Source: Thiomicrospira microaerophila
GTDB lineage: Bacteria > Pseudomonadota > Gammaproteobacteria > Thiomicrospirales > Thiomicrospiraceae
Assembly: GCF_000934765.1 (NCBI RefSeq)
Contig: NZ_JYNN01000004.1
Location: 62,001 to 126,000, forward strand
Direction: 5' to 3'
DNA: 64,000 nt
Part shown: positions 35,405-44,233 of the stretch, one piece after another
Position numbering within the stretch: the stretch's first letter is position 1
Layout: each line of letters starts with the position of its first letter
The notes under the pieces: model-generated
What the model was told of the DNA's origin: nothing
The model's database searches: none
Seen by the model: only the letters and a program-made list of their open reading frames with translations
Translations under genes and position numbers: made by a program

Positions 35405-37018
35405 ATGATTCGTATCACTAATGTAAAACTGCCTTTAAATCATCTTGAGCCCGAACTTGAATTGGCGGTTTTAGCCAGCTTAGGGATGCAGAAAAAGCAT
35501 CTGAAAGATTTCACCGTGTTTAGGCGTGGCTTCGATGCGCGCAGTAAAAACAATATCATGCTGTTGTATACGATTGATGTGGATGTCGAGAACGAGGCAG
35601 ACTGGTTAGCAAAACATAGTGACAATCAAAATGTGCGGCCAACGCCGGATATGCGTTATCACTATGTCGCCAAAGCGCCTGAAAACCTGGCTGAGCGTCC
35701 GGTTGTGGTTGGTTTTGGACCTTGTGGTATTTTTGTGGCACTCGTGCTGGCGGAGATGGGGTATAAACCGATTGTATTGGAGCGCGGAAAGGCGGTGCGC
35801 GAGCGTACCAAGGATACCTTTGGCTTTTGGCGTAGTCGTAGCTTGAATACCGAGTCGAATGTGCAATTTGGTGAGGGCGGCGCGGGTACGTTTTCAGATG
35901 GCAAGTTGTGGACACAGGTTAACGATAAAAAACATTATGGCCGCAAGGTGATGCATGAATTTGTGGCCGCTGGCGCACCGGCCGAAATTTTGTATGTTAG
36001 CAAGCCGCACATTGGCACCTATAAGCTGGTGGGGATGGTTGAAAAAATGCGTGCCAAAATTATTGAGCTGGGCGGCGAGATTCGCTTTAATGCGCGACTG
36101 GATGATTTGCAGATTGAGCAGGGTCAGGTTACAGGGCTCACTCTGGCCGATGGGTCGCAGATTCAATCGAGGTTTATTGCATTAGCCGCCGGGCATAGTG
36201 CGCGTGATACGTTTGAAATGCTGCATAAGCGTGGAGTTTATATCGAACCCAAGTCCTTTTCAATTGGCTTTCGAATAGAGCATAATCAATCCGCCATTGA
36301 TGAGGTGTTGTTTGGTAAAAATGCCGGCAATCCGATTTTGGGTGCGGCGGATTATAAGTTGGTACACCACTGTAAAAATGGGCGTTCGGTGTACAGCTTT
36401 TGTATGTGCCCTGGGGGAACGGTGGTGGCCGCGACCTCCGAGGAAAAACGGGTGGTGACCAATGGCATGAGCCAGTATTCGCGCAACGAACGCAATGCCA
36501 ACAGTGCGATAGTGGTGGGGATTGATCCGAGCGATTTTCCAAATGACAGCCCATTGGCGGGGATTGAGCTACAGCGTCAATTAGAAAGTGCGGCCTATGT
36601 GTTGGGTGGTGAGAATTATGATGCACCTGCTCAATTGGTCGGTGATTATCTGGCGGGGCAGTCTTCCGCACATCTTGGCAAGGTCGAACCTTCCTACAAG
36701 CCCGGTGTGAAGCTCACCGATTTAAGCCAGATTTTGCCGGACTATTGCCGTGAAGCGATTTTAGAAGCGATTCCGGCGTTTAATAGCAAAATTAGTGGTT
36801 TTGCTTTGCATGATGCGATGTTAACGGGTGTTGAAACGCGAACTTCGTCGCCCGTGTCGATCAAGCGCGGTGAGGATTATCAGAGCGTCAATACTCAAGG
36901 CTTGTATCCCGCTGGCGAAGGCGCGGGTTATGCGGGCGGTATCATGTCGGCGGCGATTGATGGTATTCGGGTAGCCGAGGCCATGGCGTTGGCGATGAAT
37001 AAACGGATTAAATCCTAA
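35405..37018 (+). CDS. FAD-dependent oxidoreductase (COG2509-type)
   Basis: The 537-residue flavoprotein has a GxGPxG dinucleotide motif in VVVGFGPCGIFVALVLAEMG near residue 96, ESNVQFGEGGAGTFSDGKL, and a C-terminal GAGYAGGIMSAAIDGI flavin-binding motif. Two conserved Cys near VYSFCMCPGG are family features. It is related to uncharacterised FAD-dependent dehydrogenases; the substrate is unknown. I start it at MIRITNVKLPL because the 15 upstream residues are hydrophobic and do not fit the family. Confidence 0.85.
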   Translation: MIRITNVKLPLNHLEPELELAVLASLGMQKKHLKDFTVFRRGFDARSKNNIMLLYTIDVDVENEADWLAKHSDNQNVRPTPDMRYHYVAKAPENLAERPVVVGFGPCGIFVALVLAEMGYKPIVLERGKAVRERTKDTFGFWRSRSLNTESNVQFGEGGAGTFSDGKLWTQVNDKKHYGRKVMHEFVAAGAPAEILYVSKPHIGTYKLVGMVEKMRAKIIELGGEIRFNARLDDLQIEQGQVTGLTLADGSQIQSRFIALAAGHSARDTFEMLHKRGVYIEPKSFSIGFRIEHNQSAIDEVLFGKNAGNPILGAADYKLVHHCKNGRSVYSFCMCPGGTVVAATSEEKRVVTNGMSQYSRNERNANSAIVVGIDPSDFPNDSPLAGIELQRQLESAAYVLGGENYDAPAQLVGDYLAGQSSAHLGKVEPSYKPGVKLTDLSQILPDYCREAILEAIPAFNSKISGFALHDAMLTGVETRTSSPVSIKRGEDYQSVNTQGLYPAGEGAGYAGGIMSAAIDGIRVAEAMALAMNKRIKS

Positions 37019-37044
37019 TATATTGAAATTTTGGCTAATTTTAC

Positions 37045-37058
37045 AACCAGGCCTGGTT
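37045..37058. repeat. AACCAGGCCTGGTT, perfect copy between the FAD oxidoreductase gene and dapF
   Basis: It starts 26 bp past the stop codon, is flanked by C and G, and ends 17 bp before the dapF start codon, close to its ribosome-binding site. Confidence 0.9.
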
Positions 37059-37075
37059 GAATTTTGAGAGGTTTT

Positions 37076-37915
37076 ATGGCGTTAAAGTTTACTAAAATGC
37101 ATGGTTTGGGCAATGATTTTATGGTGGTGGACGCGATCTCGCAAACCATTGATTTCCAACCCGAACAAGTCAAACAATGGGCGAACCGCCATACTGGCAT
37201 CGGGTTTGATCAATTGTTGGTGGTCGAGAAACCCCAAACCGCGCAGGCTGATTTTCGATATCGTATTTTTAATGCCGATGGTTCAGAGGTGCAACAGTGC
37301 GGTAACGGGGCACGTTGTTTTGCGCGTTTTGTGTATGACAAGGGGCTGACTCAGAAGGATGAAATTCCGGTTGAAACCGCGTCTGGACTCATTGTGCTTT
37401 ATTTGGAAGATGATGGGCAGGTGCGGGTGAATATGGGGGTGCCGCGTTTTGAACCTCGTGCGTTGCCTTTTATTGCTGAACAGCGAGCTGCGAGTTATGC
37501 GCTTGAGGTTGATAACCAGGCCTGGTCAATCGGCGCGGTGTCGATGGGCAATCCGCATGCGGTTTTATTAGTGGATGATTTAGATCAAGCACCGGTTAAA
37601 ACCCTGGGGGCGGCTATCGAATCCCATTCGCGTTTTCCTGAGCGGGTGAATGTGGGGTTTGCGCAAATCATCGCGTCTAACCATATTCGTTTGCGGGTGT
37701 TTGAGCGTGGTGCAGGAGAAACCCAAGCTTGCGGCACCGGAGCTTGTGCCGCGATGGCGGTACTGCGTTTGTGGGCTAAGGTGGATGAGCAGGTGACGGT
37801 ATCTTTGCCCGGTGGCGATTTGGTTATCCGTTGGTCGGGTGGTCACGATTCGCCCTTGTGGATGATTGGACCAGTGGCGAGCGTATTTGAAGGGGTGTTG
37901 AATGAATCAAACTGA
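37076..37915 (+). CDS. dapF: Diaminopimelate epimerase
   Basis: The 279-residue enzyme interconverts LL- and meso-diaminopimelate for lysine and peptidoglycan. The two catalytic Cys are in [10 protein letters not shown] near residue 75 and [11 protein letters not shown] near 220. [11 protein letters not shown] is the family start, and GAGAGG precedes ATG 37076. A 13/14 copy of the palindrome at 37514-37527 encodes DNQAWS. The 3' end overlaps the DUF484 gene by 14 bp. Confidence 0.96.
   Translation: MALKFTKMHGLGNDFMVVDAISQTIDFQPEQVKQWANRHTGIGFDQLLVVEKPQTAQADFRYRIFNADGSEVQQCGNGARCFARFVYDKGLTQKDEIPVETASGLIVLYLEDDGQVRVNMGVPRFEPRALPFIAEQRAASYALEVDNQAWSIGAVSMGNPHAVLLVDDLDQAPVKTLGAAIESHSRFPERVNVGFAQIIASNHIRLRVFERGAGETQACGTGACAAMAVLRLWAKVDEQVTVSLPGGDLVIRWSGGHDSPLWMIGPVASVFEGVLNESN
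37514..37527. repeat. AACCAGGCCTGGTC inside dapF (one change)
   Basis: Thirteen of 14 bases match; it encodes NQAW in a surface-type region between two strands. Confidence 0.8.
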
Positions 37916-38570
37916 TATTCATGCGGAGCATGTAGCGGATTATCTTTCAAAAAATCCGCAGTTTTTTCATGTGTTCCCGAACCTATTGGATAAACTTAGT
38001 ATTCCGCACCCCTCAAATGGCAAAGCGGTATCCTTGTTAGAGCGCCAGGTCTGGCAGTTGCGTGAGCAACGTGACAAATTGAAAGAGGAGGTTGACTCCT
38101 TGGTCTCGATTGCCGGCGACAATGGATTACTGTTGCAAAAAATTCAACAATTAAGCCGTTTGATGATGGCGGCGGTGACGGATCAGCAAGCGGTGGATGT
38201 GCTGTATTCGCAAATGGATGAAGTGTTTAAGGTCGAGTACATGACACTCGTTTCATGGGAAGTGCCGAGCCAGGGGTTAAAAGGATTAAGCCAACTCGGC
38301 GTGCGCCAAGACTGGGTTAAAACCCTGCGCGAAACCCTTCAGCCGGGCAAACCTGTGTGTGGTTTGATTGAGCAGAAATGGAAATCCGGCCTGTTTCATG
38401 GCGCAAACGATGTGCATTCTGTCTGTTGTTTACCACTGGGCGGCGAGCGTGTTTGGGGAGTACTGGCTCTCGGCAGCACCACCGACCGCTTCCACCCCGA
38501 ATTGGGTACCTATTTTCTCAAGGTCATGGCCGAACTGATCACCGCGCGTTTGAACCGGTTGTTTGATTGA
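37902..38570 (+). CDS. DUF484 family protein
   Basis: The 222-residue protein has the DUF484 layout: an N-terminal [22 protein letters not shown] segment, a coiled coil [21 protein letters not shown], then a GAF-like domain ([33 protein letters not shown] in outline). In E. coli a similar gene follows dapF before xerC. Here xerC is absent and a diguanylate cyclase gene follows after 31 bp. Function unknown; a GAF-type sensor is a guess. Confidence 0.9.
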   Translation: MNQTDIHAEHVADYLSKNPQFFHVFPNLLDKLSIPHPSNGKAVSLLERQVWQLREQRDKLKEEVDSLVSIAGDNGLLLQKIQQLSRLMMAAVTDQQAVDVLYSQMDEVFKVEYMTLVSWEVPSQGLKGLSQLGVRQDWVKTLRETLQPGKPVCGLIEQKWKSGLFHGANDVHSVCCLPLGGERVWGVLALGSTTDRFHPELGTYFLKVMAELITARLNRLFD

Positions 38571-38601
38571 TCCCATTTTTCTATTGTAAAGGTGAAGTAA
38601 A

Positions 38602-40239
38602 ATGGCTGTATTAAATCAGTTTAGAACGCAGTTGGTTGTAAGTGTCAGCCTGATATTGCTGGTCTTTACATTTGTGCTGAGCGCTGTTATTTGGTTCAAG
38701 GCGAGCGATTATCTGAAAAATGAAATCGGCATGAATCTGGTAGAGACCACCTATTTAATGAGTGACACCTTGGATCGTTACATGTGGTCTAGGTCGGCAG
38801 AATTGTCAGTGGTTCATAGTTTGGATGTGTTTCAATCGCCTAGCGATATGTCGCAGGTTCAGGCGTTGCTTGATAATTTGCAGGAGACGATTCCTGCTTT
38901 TTCGTGGGTTGGTTTGTTAAGTCCTCAGGGTAAAGTGCTCGCAGCAACCTCAAATGTTTTATTGGGTACAAATATGGCCCATCGCCCCGTCTTTAACCAG
39001 GCCACAAGGGCGCGTTATTTTGGCGATGTACATGACACGGTGATGCTTGATAATGATGCACCCGATTCGCCGAGTGATCCCATCAGGTTTATTGATATTA
39101 GCTATCCTATTTATGATGATAACCAGCAGTTAGTGGGTGTGCTAGCGGCACACTTGAGTATTGAATGGATTCAAGAAATCATGGATGCACTTTTTGTGCC
39201 GCTCTATCAGCGTAAAAACATAGAAATGTTCGTAGTGAGTCGTCGAGATAATGTGGTTTTGATTGGCCCAGAAAATTATCTTGGTCGAGCGCTTCACCTG
39301 CAGGTCGTAGATGAATCACGGCAAGATAAAAGTGACTATGCGATTGAGACTTGGCTGGATGGTAAGCAATATTTAACCGGGTTCATTCAATCTATAGGTT
39401 ATCAAGATTATCCGGGTTTGGGTTGGACGATTCTTTTAAGGCAAGACTTGGACGACGCCTATCAGCCAACTAGGCAGTTATTGAATCTGATCTGGTTAAT
39501 TGGCAGTGTGTTTGGCTTTATGGTGCTGGTGATTGTTTGGATATTGGCGGGACGCATCGCGCACCCATTGGAACAAATTACGCTTGCCGCGCAAAATATG
39601 ATTAATGCCAAACAAAAGTGTATTCCCAAGTTAAAAGGTTATGAAGAAATACAGGTCTTGTCGAATACCTTGAATACCTTAGTGGCGCAACTTACTGACG
39701 CTGAGCACAGTCGAGATCGAATGAAGGATCTTGCGCATAAGGACCCTCTAACAGGCCTGGCCAACCGTAATGCAATGAATGCGTTTTTGGCGCAGAGCTT
39801 ACCGCTTTTAAATCATTCTTCGCAAACCTTAACGGTGCTGTTTTTGGATTTGGATAGGTTTAAGTTCGTCAATGATAATTATGGGCATGATGTAGGGGAT
39901 AAGCTACTTCAATCCGTGGCTCAGCGACTTTCCAATGATATGCGCCAATCGGATCAAAGTTTATTGGTACGCTTAGGCGGCGATGAGTTTGTGGTATTGC
40001 TTGTGCAAGATCAGACAGACCCTGTAAAACGCGCGAGCGAAATGAGCGCGAGAATGATTGCGCACTTAAATAAGCCTTTTCATATTGATGATGCTCAGAT
40101 TCATATTGGTGCAACTTTTGGCGGTGCGGTTTGGCCTATTGATGACCAAGATATTAAACACGTCATGCTGCTGGCTGATCAGGCGCTTTATAAAGCAAAA
40201 AATCAAGGTAAAAACAGGGTTGTATTTCACGCCTCATAG
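38602..40239 (+). CDS. Membrane diguanylate cyclase with periplasmic sensor and HAMP
   Basis: The 545-residue protein makes cyclic-di-GMP. TM1 lies at about residues 11-31 and TM2 at 291-313, framing a periplasmic dCache-like sensor. A HAMP region follows (AGRIAHPLEQITLAAQNM), and the GGDEF domain starts at DPLTGLANRNAM near 383 with active-site RLGGDEFVVLL near 462. An Rxx(D) motif, RQSD, precedes GGDEF by seven rather than the usual five residues, so product inhibition at the I-site is doubtful. No EAL domain is present. Confidence 0.93.
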   Translation: MAVLNQFRTQLVVSVSLILLVFTFVLSAVIWFKASDYLKNEIGMNLVETTYLMSDTLDRYMWSRSAELSVVHSLDVFQSPSDMSQVQALLDNLQETIPAFSWVGLLSPQGKVLAATSNVLLGTNMAHRPVFNQATRARYFGDVHDTVMLDNDAPDSPSDPIRFIDISYPIYDDNQQLVGVLAAHLSIEWIQEIMDALFVPLYQRKNIEMFVVSRRDNVVLIGPENYLGRALHLQVVDESRQDKSDYAIETWLDGKQYLTGFIQSIGYQDYPGLGWTILLRQDLDDAYQPTRQLLNLIWLIGSVFGFMVLVIVWILAGRIAHPLEQITLAAQNMINAKQKCIPKLKGYEEIQVLSNTLNTLVAQLTDAEHSRDRMKDLAHKDPLTGLANRNAMNAFLAQSLPLLNHSSQTLTVLFLDLDRFKFVNDNYGHDVGDKLLQSVAQRLSNDMRQSDQSLLVRLGGDEFVVLLVQDQTDPVKRASEMSARMIAHLNKPFHIDDAQIHIGATFGGAVWPIDDQDIKHVMLLADQALYKAKNQGKNRVVFHAS

Positions 40240-40399
40240 CGGCTAGTTTTTCTGTTGAGGGATTGCGATTGCTGGTCTTAACTGACATTAGACGGGCATT
40301 GATGGATTTTTAAGTTTCGGCTTAATCTTCCAGATAGCATTTCAATTTTTATTGTTTTGTTGTAATATTCTTATATTGGTTTTGTATAGGAATATTCAA

Positions 40400-40648
40400 A
40401 TGTTAGAACCACAAGCGCTAGATCGTGTGATTGAGATGGCTTGGGAAGATCGCACGCCGTTTGAGGCGATTCAAACCAATTACGGTTTAAATGAATCTCA
40501 AGTGATTAAGTTGATGCGCCGAGCGCTTAAGCCGGGAAGCTTTCGTGCATGGCGCGCGCGGGTGAGCGGGCGCAAAACCAAACACCTAGCCTTGCGAAGC
40601 CCGGCGGTATCGCGTGGTTACTGTCCTACACAATACAAGCATCGGTGA
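40400..40648 (+). CDS. TIGR03643 (DUF2805) family protein
   Basis: The 82-residue protein has the TIGR03643 outline: LDRVIEMAWEDRTPFEAIQ, GLNESQVIKLMRRALKPGSF and RAWRARVSGRKTKHLAL. It looks like a small helical, basic, possibly DNA-binding protein; its role is unknown. TAGGA precedes ATG 40400. It is the first gene of a cluster with a photolyase-type FAD domain and a DUF3429 protein, genes that are often found together. Confidence 0.88.
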   Translation: MLEPQALDRVIEMAWEDRTPFEAIQTNYGLNESQVIKLMRRALKPGSFRAWRARVSGRKTKHLALRSPAVSRGYCPTQYKHR

Positions 40649-40653
40649 TTCGA

Positions 40654-41460
40654 ATGGCATCTTGTCTGCAAACGCTCACTAGCCAATTTGAAAATCGGCA
40701 AGCGATGATCGACTATTTTTCTCTTTTGATGCCATCGGATAGCGCGCCGTTGAGCGAGATGCAGGGCGGAATGTCCAACGCGTTGACGCGTATCAGCCAA
40801 TTAAACCTCGAAGCCTATAGCCGTGATCGCAATTATTTAACCGGTCATGTATCTAGGCTGTCACCCTATATTCGTCATGGTTTGCTATCGGTTGCAGATT
40901 TAAATGGCACGCTGGCGCAGCAGTATCCGGCGTCGGTCCGCGCGCGTTTTATTCAGCAGCTAGCCTGGCGCGATTATTTTCATCAGATGCATTCGGCCCG
41001 CCCCACGCAGGTTTGGCAGGACGCGGAAACTTACAAGACAGGATTTAGCGCTAAGGATTATGCCCAAGCACTGCCTGAGGATATTGCGCTGGGACAAACG
41101 GGGATCAAGCTGATTGATCAACTGATAGACCAATTACTCACCCAAGGCTATTTGCATAATCATGCGCGTTTGTATTTAGCCAGCTATGTCGTGCATTGGC
41201 GCCGTGTCGCTTGGCAGGTAGGCGCGCGCTGGTTTTTGGTGCATTTGTTAGACGGGGACATCGCCTCAAATAACTACTCTTGGCAGTGGGTGGCGTCAAC
41301 GTTCAGCGCGAAACCCTATATCTTTAATCTTGATAATCTGCGCCGTTTTGCCGGCGAGACGCTCGATTGCGATCACCCGACGAATGCGCTGTTTGATGCC
41401 AGCTATGAAGCGCTAGCGGAGCAGCTTTTTCCTTATCTTACTTCGGAGGCGAATGGGTGA
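40654..41460 (+). CDS. Stand-alone photolyase/cryptochrome FAD-binding domain protein
   Basis: The 268-residue protein matches only the C-terminal helical FAD domain of photolyases: RLSPYIRHGLLSVADL, FIQQLAWRDYFHQM, GYLHNHARLYLASYVVHWRR (the HN-x-x-R flavin motif) and LLDGDIASNNYSWQWVAST. The N-terminal alpha/beta antenna domain is missing from this chain. The next gene, which overlaps by 4 bp, encodes a protein resembling that domain. I start at ATG 40654; an earlier ATG at 40549 would run through the end of the TIGR03643 gene. Repair or light-sensing activity is untested. Confidence 0.85.
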   Translation: MASCLQTLTSQFENRQAMIDYFSLLMPSDSAPLSEMQGGMSNALTRISQLNLEAYSRDRNYLTGHVSRLSPYIRHGLLSVADLNGTLAQQYPASVRARFIQQLAWRDYFHQMHSARPTQVWQDAETYKTGFSAKDYAQALPEDIALGQTGIKLIDQLIDQLLTQGYLHNHARLYLASYVVHWRRVAWQVGARWFLVHLLDGDIASNNYSWQWVASTFSAKPYIFNLDNLRRFAGETLDCDHPTNALFDASYEALAEQLFPYLTSEANG

Positions 41461-41906
41461 GTCGCTTATTTTGGTTACACGATGAATGCCTGGCTAAGCC
41501 AGCCGATTGTCAGCCAGCGGATCGTTGGGTGTATATTTGGGATCAAGCTTATTTTAACAACCAGGCCTGGTCGGCAAAACGGCTGTTTTTTATTTTTGAA
41601 ACGCTGGTTGATTTGGCGCAGCAGGGGGCGGAAATCTATCAAGCACCCACGGCATCAGGCTTAACGGCGTTAGTCGAACAACATGGCTTTGAACAGGTTA
41701 TTACTTTTAGCGCGAACGATCCGGTGTTAAATCAGTTGATTGTCGATGTGCAATTGAAAATTCCTCATTTAACCTGCATGGCGCAACCAGGCCTGGTTGA
41801 CAGGGATTTATTGAAACCAGCCAAACGGTTTTTTCAGTATTGGAAGCAGGTTGAAAAACCCTTGTTAGGTGAAAAACTAACCACCACCCACCAACGTGTT
41901 CGATAA
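41457..41906 (+). CDS. Possible separate photolyase-like alpha/beta (antenna) domain
   Basis: This 149-residue protein starts at a GTG overlapping the previous stop (GTGA). Its beginning, RLFWLHDECLAKPAD, then AKRLFFIFETLVDLAQQGAEIYQAP and GLTALVEQHGFEQVITFSANDP in outline, resembles the Rossmann-like N-terminal domain of photolyases (first strand and LHD, the S-x-R-x-x-F-x-x-E-x-L-x-x-L helix, and the G-x-x-x-V strand). The match is weak and by eye. Two palindrome copies, 41559-41572 (NQAWS) and the perfect 41785-41798 (QPGLVD), lie in this short gene. Confidence 0.55.
   Translation: MSRLFWLHDECLAKPADCQPADRWVYIWDQAYFNNQAWSAKRLFFIFETLVDLAQQGAEIYQAPTASGLTALVEQHGFEQVITFSANDPVLNQLIVDVQLKIPHLTCMAQPGLVDRDLLKPAKRFFQYWKQVEKPLLGEKLTTTHQRVR
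41559..41572. repeat. AACCAGGCCTGGTC (one change)
   Basis: Thirteen of 14 bases match; encodes NNQAWS in the antenna-like protein. Confidence 0.8.
41785..41798. repeat. AACCAGGCCTGGTT, perfect coding copy
   Basis: Flanked by C and G. Read in a different frame from the neighbouring copy at 41559, it encodes QPGLV. Confidence 0.9.
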
Positions 41907-41915
41907 GGAGTCATC

Positions 41916-42398
41916 ATGTCACCGATTCGTCTTGCGCAGATCTTGACCTATTTAGGTACCTTGCCCTTTATTTATGGCGCATTGGCTAGCTTACAGATGG
42001 CGCCCTTGGCAAACCTGATGCCGTTTGATATTCAACAGGCTTTATTAGGGTATGCACTGGTGATACTCAGTTTTATCGCGGGTATTCATTGGGGCGTGGC
42101 CTTGAGCAAGATGGCGGCACCAGATCAGGCCAGACCAGAGCAGGCTAGGCTAGCAGGGCGTTTGCTCTTGATGTCGAATGTGATCGCGCTTTGGGCTTGG
42201 TGTATCTGGTTATGGGCTTTGAGTTCGTTGAGTCCTTTTAGTTTTTGGGGCTTGGCGCTTGGCTTTGGTGTGATGCTCGTGTTGGACTGGCGCTGGCTCA
42301 GTTTGCCGCAAGCCAAGCCTTGGTTTTGGCGTTTGCGCTGGCAGGCAAGCTTGGTCGCTATCCTGAGTTTAAGTCTGGCGGGGTGGTATGTTGGATAA
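41916..42398 (+). CDS. DUF3429 membrane protein
   Basis: The 160-residue protein has five hydrophobic segments and the DUF3429 pattern, including LTYLGTLPFIYGAL and ILSFIAGIHWGVAL (conserved GxHWG). Function unknown; relatives in marine gammaproteobacteria often sit beside photolyase-type genes, as here. AAGGAG precedes the start by 8 bases. The stop overlaps the next gene by 11 bp. Confidence 0.87.
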   Translation: MSPIRLAQILTYLGTLPFIYGALASLQMAPLANLMPFDIQQALLGYALVILSFIAGIHWGVALSKMAAPDQARPEQARLAGRLLLMSNVIALWAWCIWLWALSSLSPFSFWGLALGFGVMLVLDWRWLSLPQAKPWFWRLRWQASLVAILSLSLAGWYVG

Positions 42399-43845
42399 TC
42401 CCTTTACTAAGCTGACGGAGGCGGGGCTGGATAACTGGGTATTTGTCGATATTGAAACCACCGGTGGTAAACTGCATGTGGATGAAATCACAGAAATCGC
42501 GCTGATTCATGTGTGTGAAGGCGAGGTGGTGGAGCGGTTTCAGACCTTGCTCAAGCCCTCGCGCTCGATACCGCCTTGGATTACCGAGTTTACTGGCATT
42601 AGTAATGCGATGGTGGTCGATGCGCCGCGTTTTGCCGACATCGCGGACAGCTTAGCGGCTAAGTTGCACAACAAAATTTTTGTGGCTCACAATGCCAGAT
42701 TTGATTATGGCTTTATTAACGCGGCATTTAAGCGCCTCGGACTAGACTTTAAGCTACCTGTGCTGTGCACGGTAAAACTATCGCGCGCGCTCTATCCAGA
42801 GCACAAGCGGCATGGCTTAGATCAACTGATTGCACGTTTTGATTTGGATTGTGAACAACGCCATCGAGCGATGGGGGATGCAGAAGTGGTATGGCAGTTT
42901 CTGCAAAAAGCCTTGCACCACAAGGGAGCCGATGCGCTGATCGCCCAATGCAAAACCCAGCTTAAAACCTATAGTTTACCCGCCAATCTTGACCCAGCGG
43001 TAATGCAAGATTGCCCCGATACACCAGGCGTCTATCGGTTTTACAATCAGTATGGTTCGGTGATCTATGTGGGTAAATCCGTGACGTTGCGCACAAGGAT
43101 TCTGAGCCATTTCACCCAGGGCCAAGCCTTGGCGAAAGATTTACAGATTGCGCAAGAATTGTATCATCTGGACTGGATTGAATGCGCGGGTGATCTCGGT
43201 GCGCAGTTGTTGGAGTCTAAGTTAGTCAAAGAGTTAAGCCCAAAATATAATCGTCAGCTTAAAAAATTAACCCGCCTCTGGCGTTTTCAGGTTTTTCAAG
43301 ACAAACAGGGGTATGACAATCTAAAGCTGGTCAGCACTGAAAAACTGTGCGCCGCTGATTTAGAGGACAGCTATGGGCTGTATCGCAGCAAGGCACAAGC
43401 TATTAAAGCATTGGAAAAACGGGTCGCGGAACATAATCTCTGTCAGCGGTTAACCGGATTAGAAAGCAAAGCCTCAGGGGCGTGTTTTCCCTATCAGCTT
43501 AAACGCTGTAAAGGCCCTTGTATCGGCGAAGAAAGCCCACTGGCCTATAATCTGCGTCTAGCTAGCGCGTTGTTGCCACTGAAACAACAGGTTTGGCCTT
43601 GGCCGGGTGCGCTATTAGTTAAAGAAACGCACGGTGAACGGGAGCAGTGGCACTTAATTGACCAATGGTGCTGGATAGGCAGCGCCAGCGACCAAAGCGC
43701 ACTAGATGACCTACTGGAAAACCGACCCTCAAACTTACAAATTGAGCTGGATAGTTATAAGATACTGTGCAAGTTCCTGCTTAAGCCAGCGAAAGCGTTA
43801 GAAATAATTCAACTAGGCGCCTGTCGGACTAAAGCCAGTCGTTAA
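42388..43845 (+). CDS. DnaQ-type exonuclease fused to a UvrC-like GIY-YIG nuclease
   Basis: The 485-residue protein joins two nuclease domains. Residues about 15-175 are a DEDDh exonuclease: FVDIETTGG, VAHNARFDYGF and HRAMGDAE hold the acidic and His residues. Residues about 205-285 are a GIY-YIG domain (GVYRFYNQYGSVIYVGKSVTLRTRI in outline) as in UvrC and Cho. A Cys-containing CFPYQLKRCKGPCIGEE segment follows. A repair role is likely. Fusions of this kind are known in other bacteria, and the photolyase-type neighbours suit a DNA-damage theme. Confidence 0.92.
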   Translation: MLDNPFTKLTEAGLDNWVFVDIETTGGKLHVDEITEIALIHVCEGEVVERFQTLLKPSRSIPPWITEFTGISNAMVVDAPRFADIADSLAAKLHNKIFVAHNARFDYGFINAAFKRLGLDFKLPVLCTVKLSRALYPEHKRHGLDQLIARFDLDCEQRHRAMGDAEVVWQFLQKALHHKGADALIAQCKTQLKTYSLPANLDPAVMQDCPDTPGVYRFYNQYGSVIYVGKSVTLRTRILSHFTQGQALAKDLQIAQELYHLDWIECAGDLGAQLLESKLVKELSPKYNRQLKKLTRLWRFQVFQDKQGYDNLKLVSTEKLCAADLEDSYGLYRSKAQAIKALEKRVAEHNLCQRLTGLESKASGACFPYQLKRCKGPCIGEESPLAYNLRLASALLPLKQQVWPWPGALLVKETHGEREQWHLIDQWCWIGSASDQSALDDLLENRPSNLQIELDSYKILCKFLLKPAKALEIIQLGACRTKASR

Positions 43846-43871
43846 ACGACACTAACATCGGCTTTAGTGTC
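43828..43871 (+). terminator. Inverted repeats after the exonuclease/GIY-YIG gene
   Basis: Two alternative stems exist: GACACTAA with TTAGTGTC, and ACTAAAGCC with GGCTTTAGT. They overlap the stop codon. There is no strong T tail, so termination is uncertain. Confidence 0.4.
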
Positions 43872-43930
43872 TTCAAGAAATGCATTTTCAGCTATAATCA
43901 CTGGCCAAAGAAAGCAAAAAGAGCGTCGAG

Positions 43931-44172
43931 ATGCCGAAGTTTTTTAACACCGCCGGACCTACCATAAAAACGGATCACTACCATATCGACCCACTTTCAA
44001 GAGTGGACAGGGAAGAGATAGCATCTCTCATCGCTCAAAAACGCGAATTTATAAAACATCCGGGTTGGAACTTTGGGCCCAAACCACCAACAAACCCAGG
44101 GTACTACTGCTAGATGAAGTCGATGCGCTGATAGGTGACACCCTCGTCGCGCTGCTGCGGTTCTCGCAATGA
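43931..44172 (+). pseudogene. Remnant of an AAA ATPase gene
   Basis: The frame 43931-44113 reads MPKFFNTAGPTIKTDHYHID, PLSRVDREEIASLIAQKREF, the usual start of a family of ATP-binding proteins that continues HAPRQTGKT. Here the P-loop is missing. In the next frame, from about 44096, VLLLDEVDALIGDTLVALLR is the Walker B region of the same family. So roughly 100 residues were deleted and the frame shifted. The 3' end runs into a partial hairpin repeat (44145-44175), which may have caused the damage. Confidence 0.7.
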
Positions 44173-44175
44173 CGG
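44145..44175. repeat. Partial copy of the CGTCATTGCGAGG hairpin repeat
   Basis: CGTCGCGCTGCTGCGGTTC followed by TCGCAATGACGG matches the right arm of the elements at 35224 and 50187. It is fused to the end of the ATPase remnant, 59 bp upstream of gspC. Confidence 0.7.
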
Positions 44176-44233
44176 GGTTTTTTTGGTATGATTTGCCACT
44201 TATTTTTTGTTTGTTTTTTGGCTTGGAGCTTTT

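Noticed and set aside
39752-39761. CAGGCCTGGC in the diguanylate cyclase gene as another palindrome copy
   Set aside because: It encodes the TGLAN of the conserved DPLTGLANR motif, so protein constraint explains it without the DNA motif.
40549-40653. Longer 5' end for the FAD-domain photolyase-like gene
   Set aside because: The upstream 105 bases lie largely within the TIGR03643 gene and encode no residues typical of photolyases.
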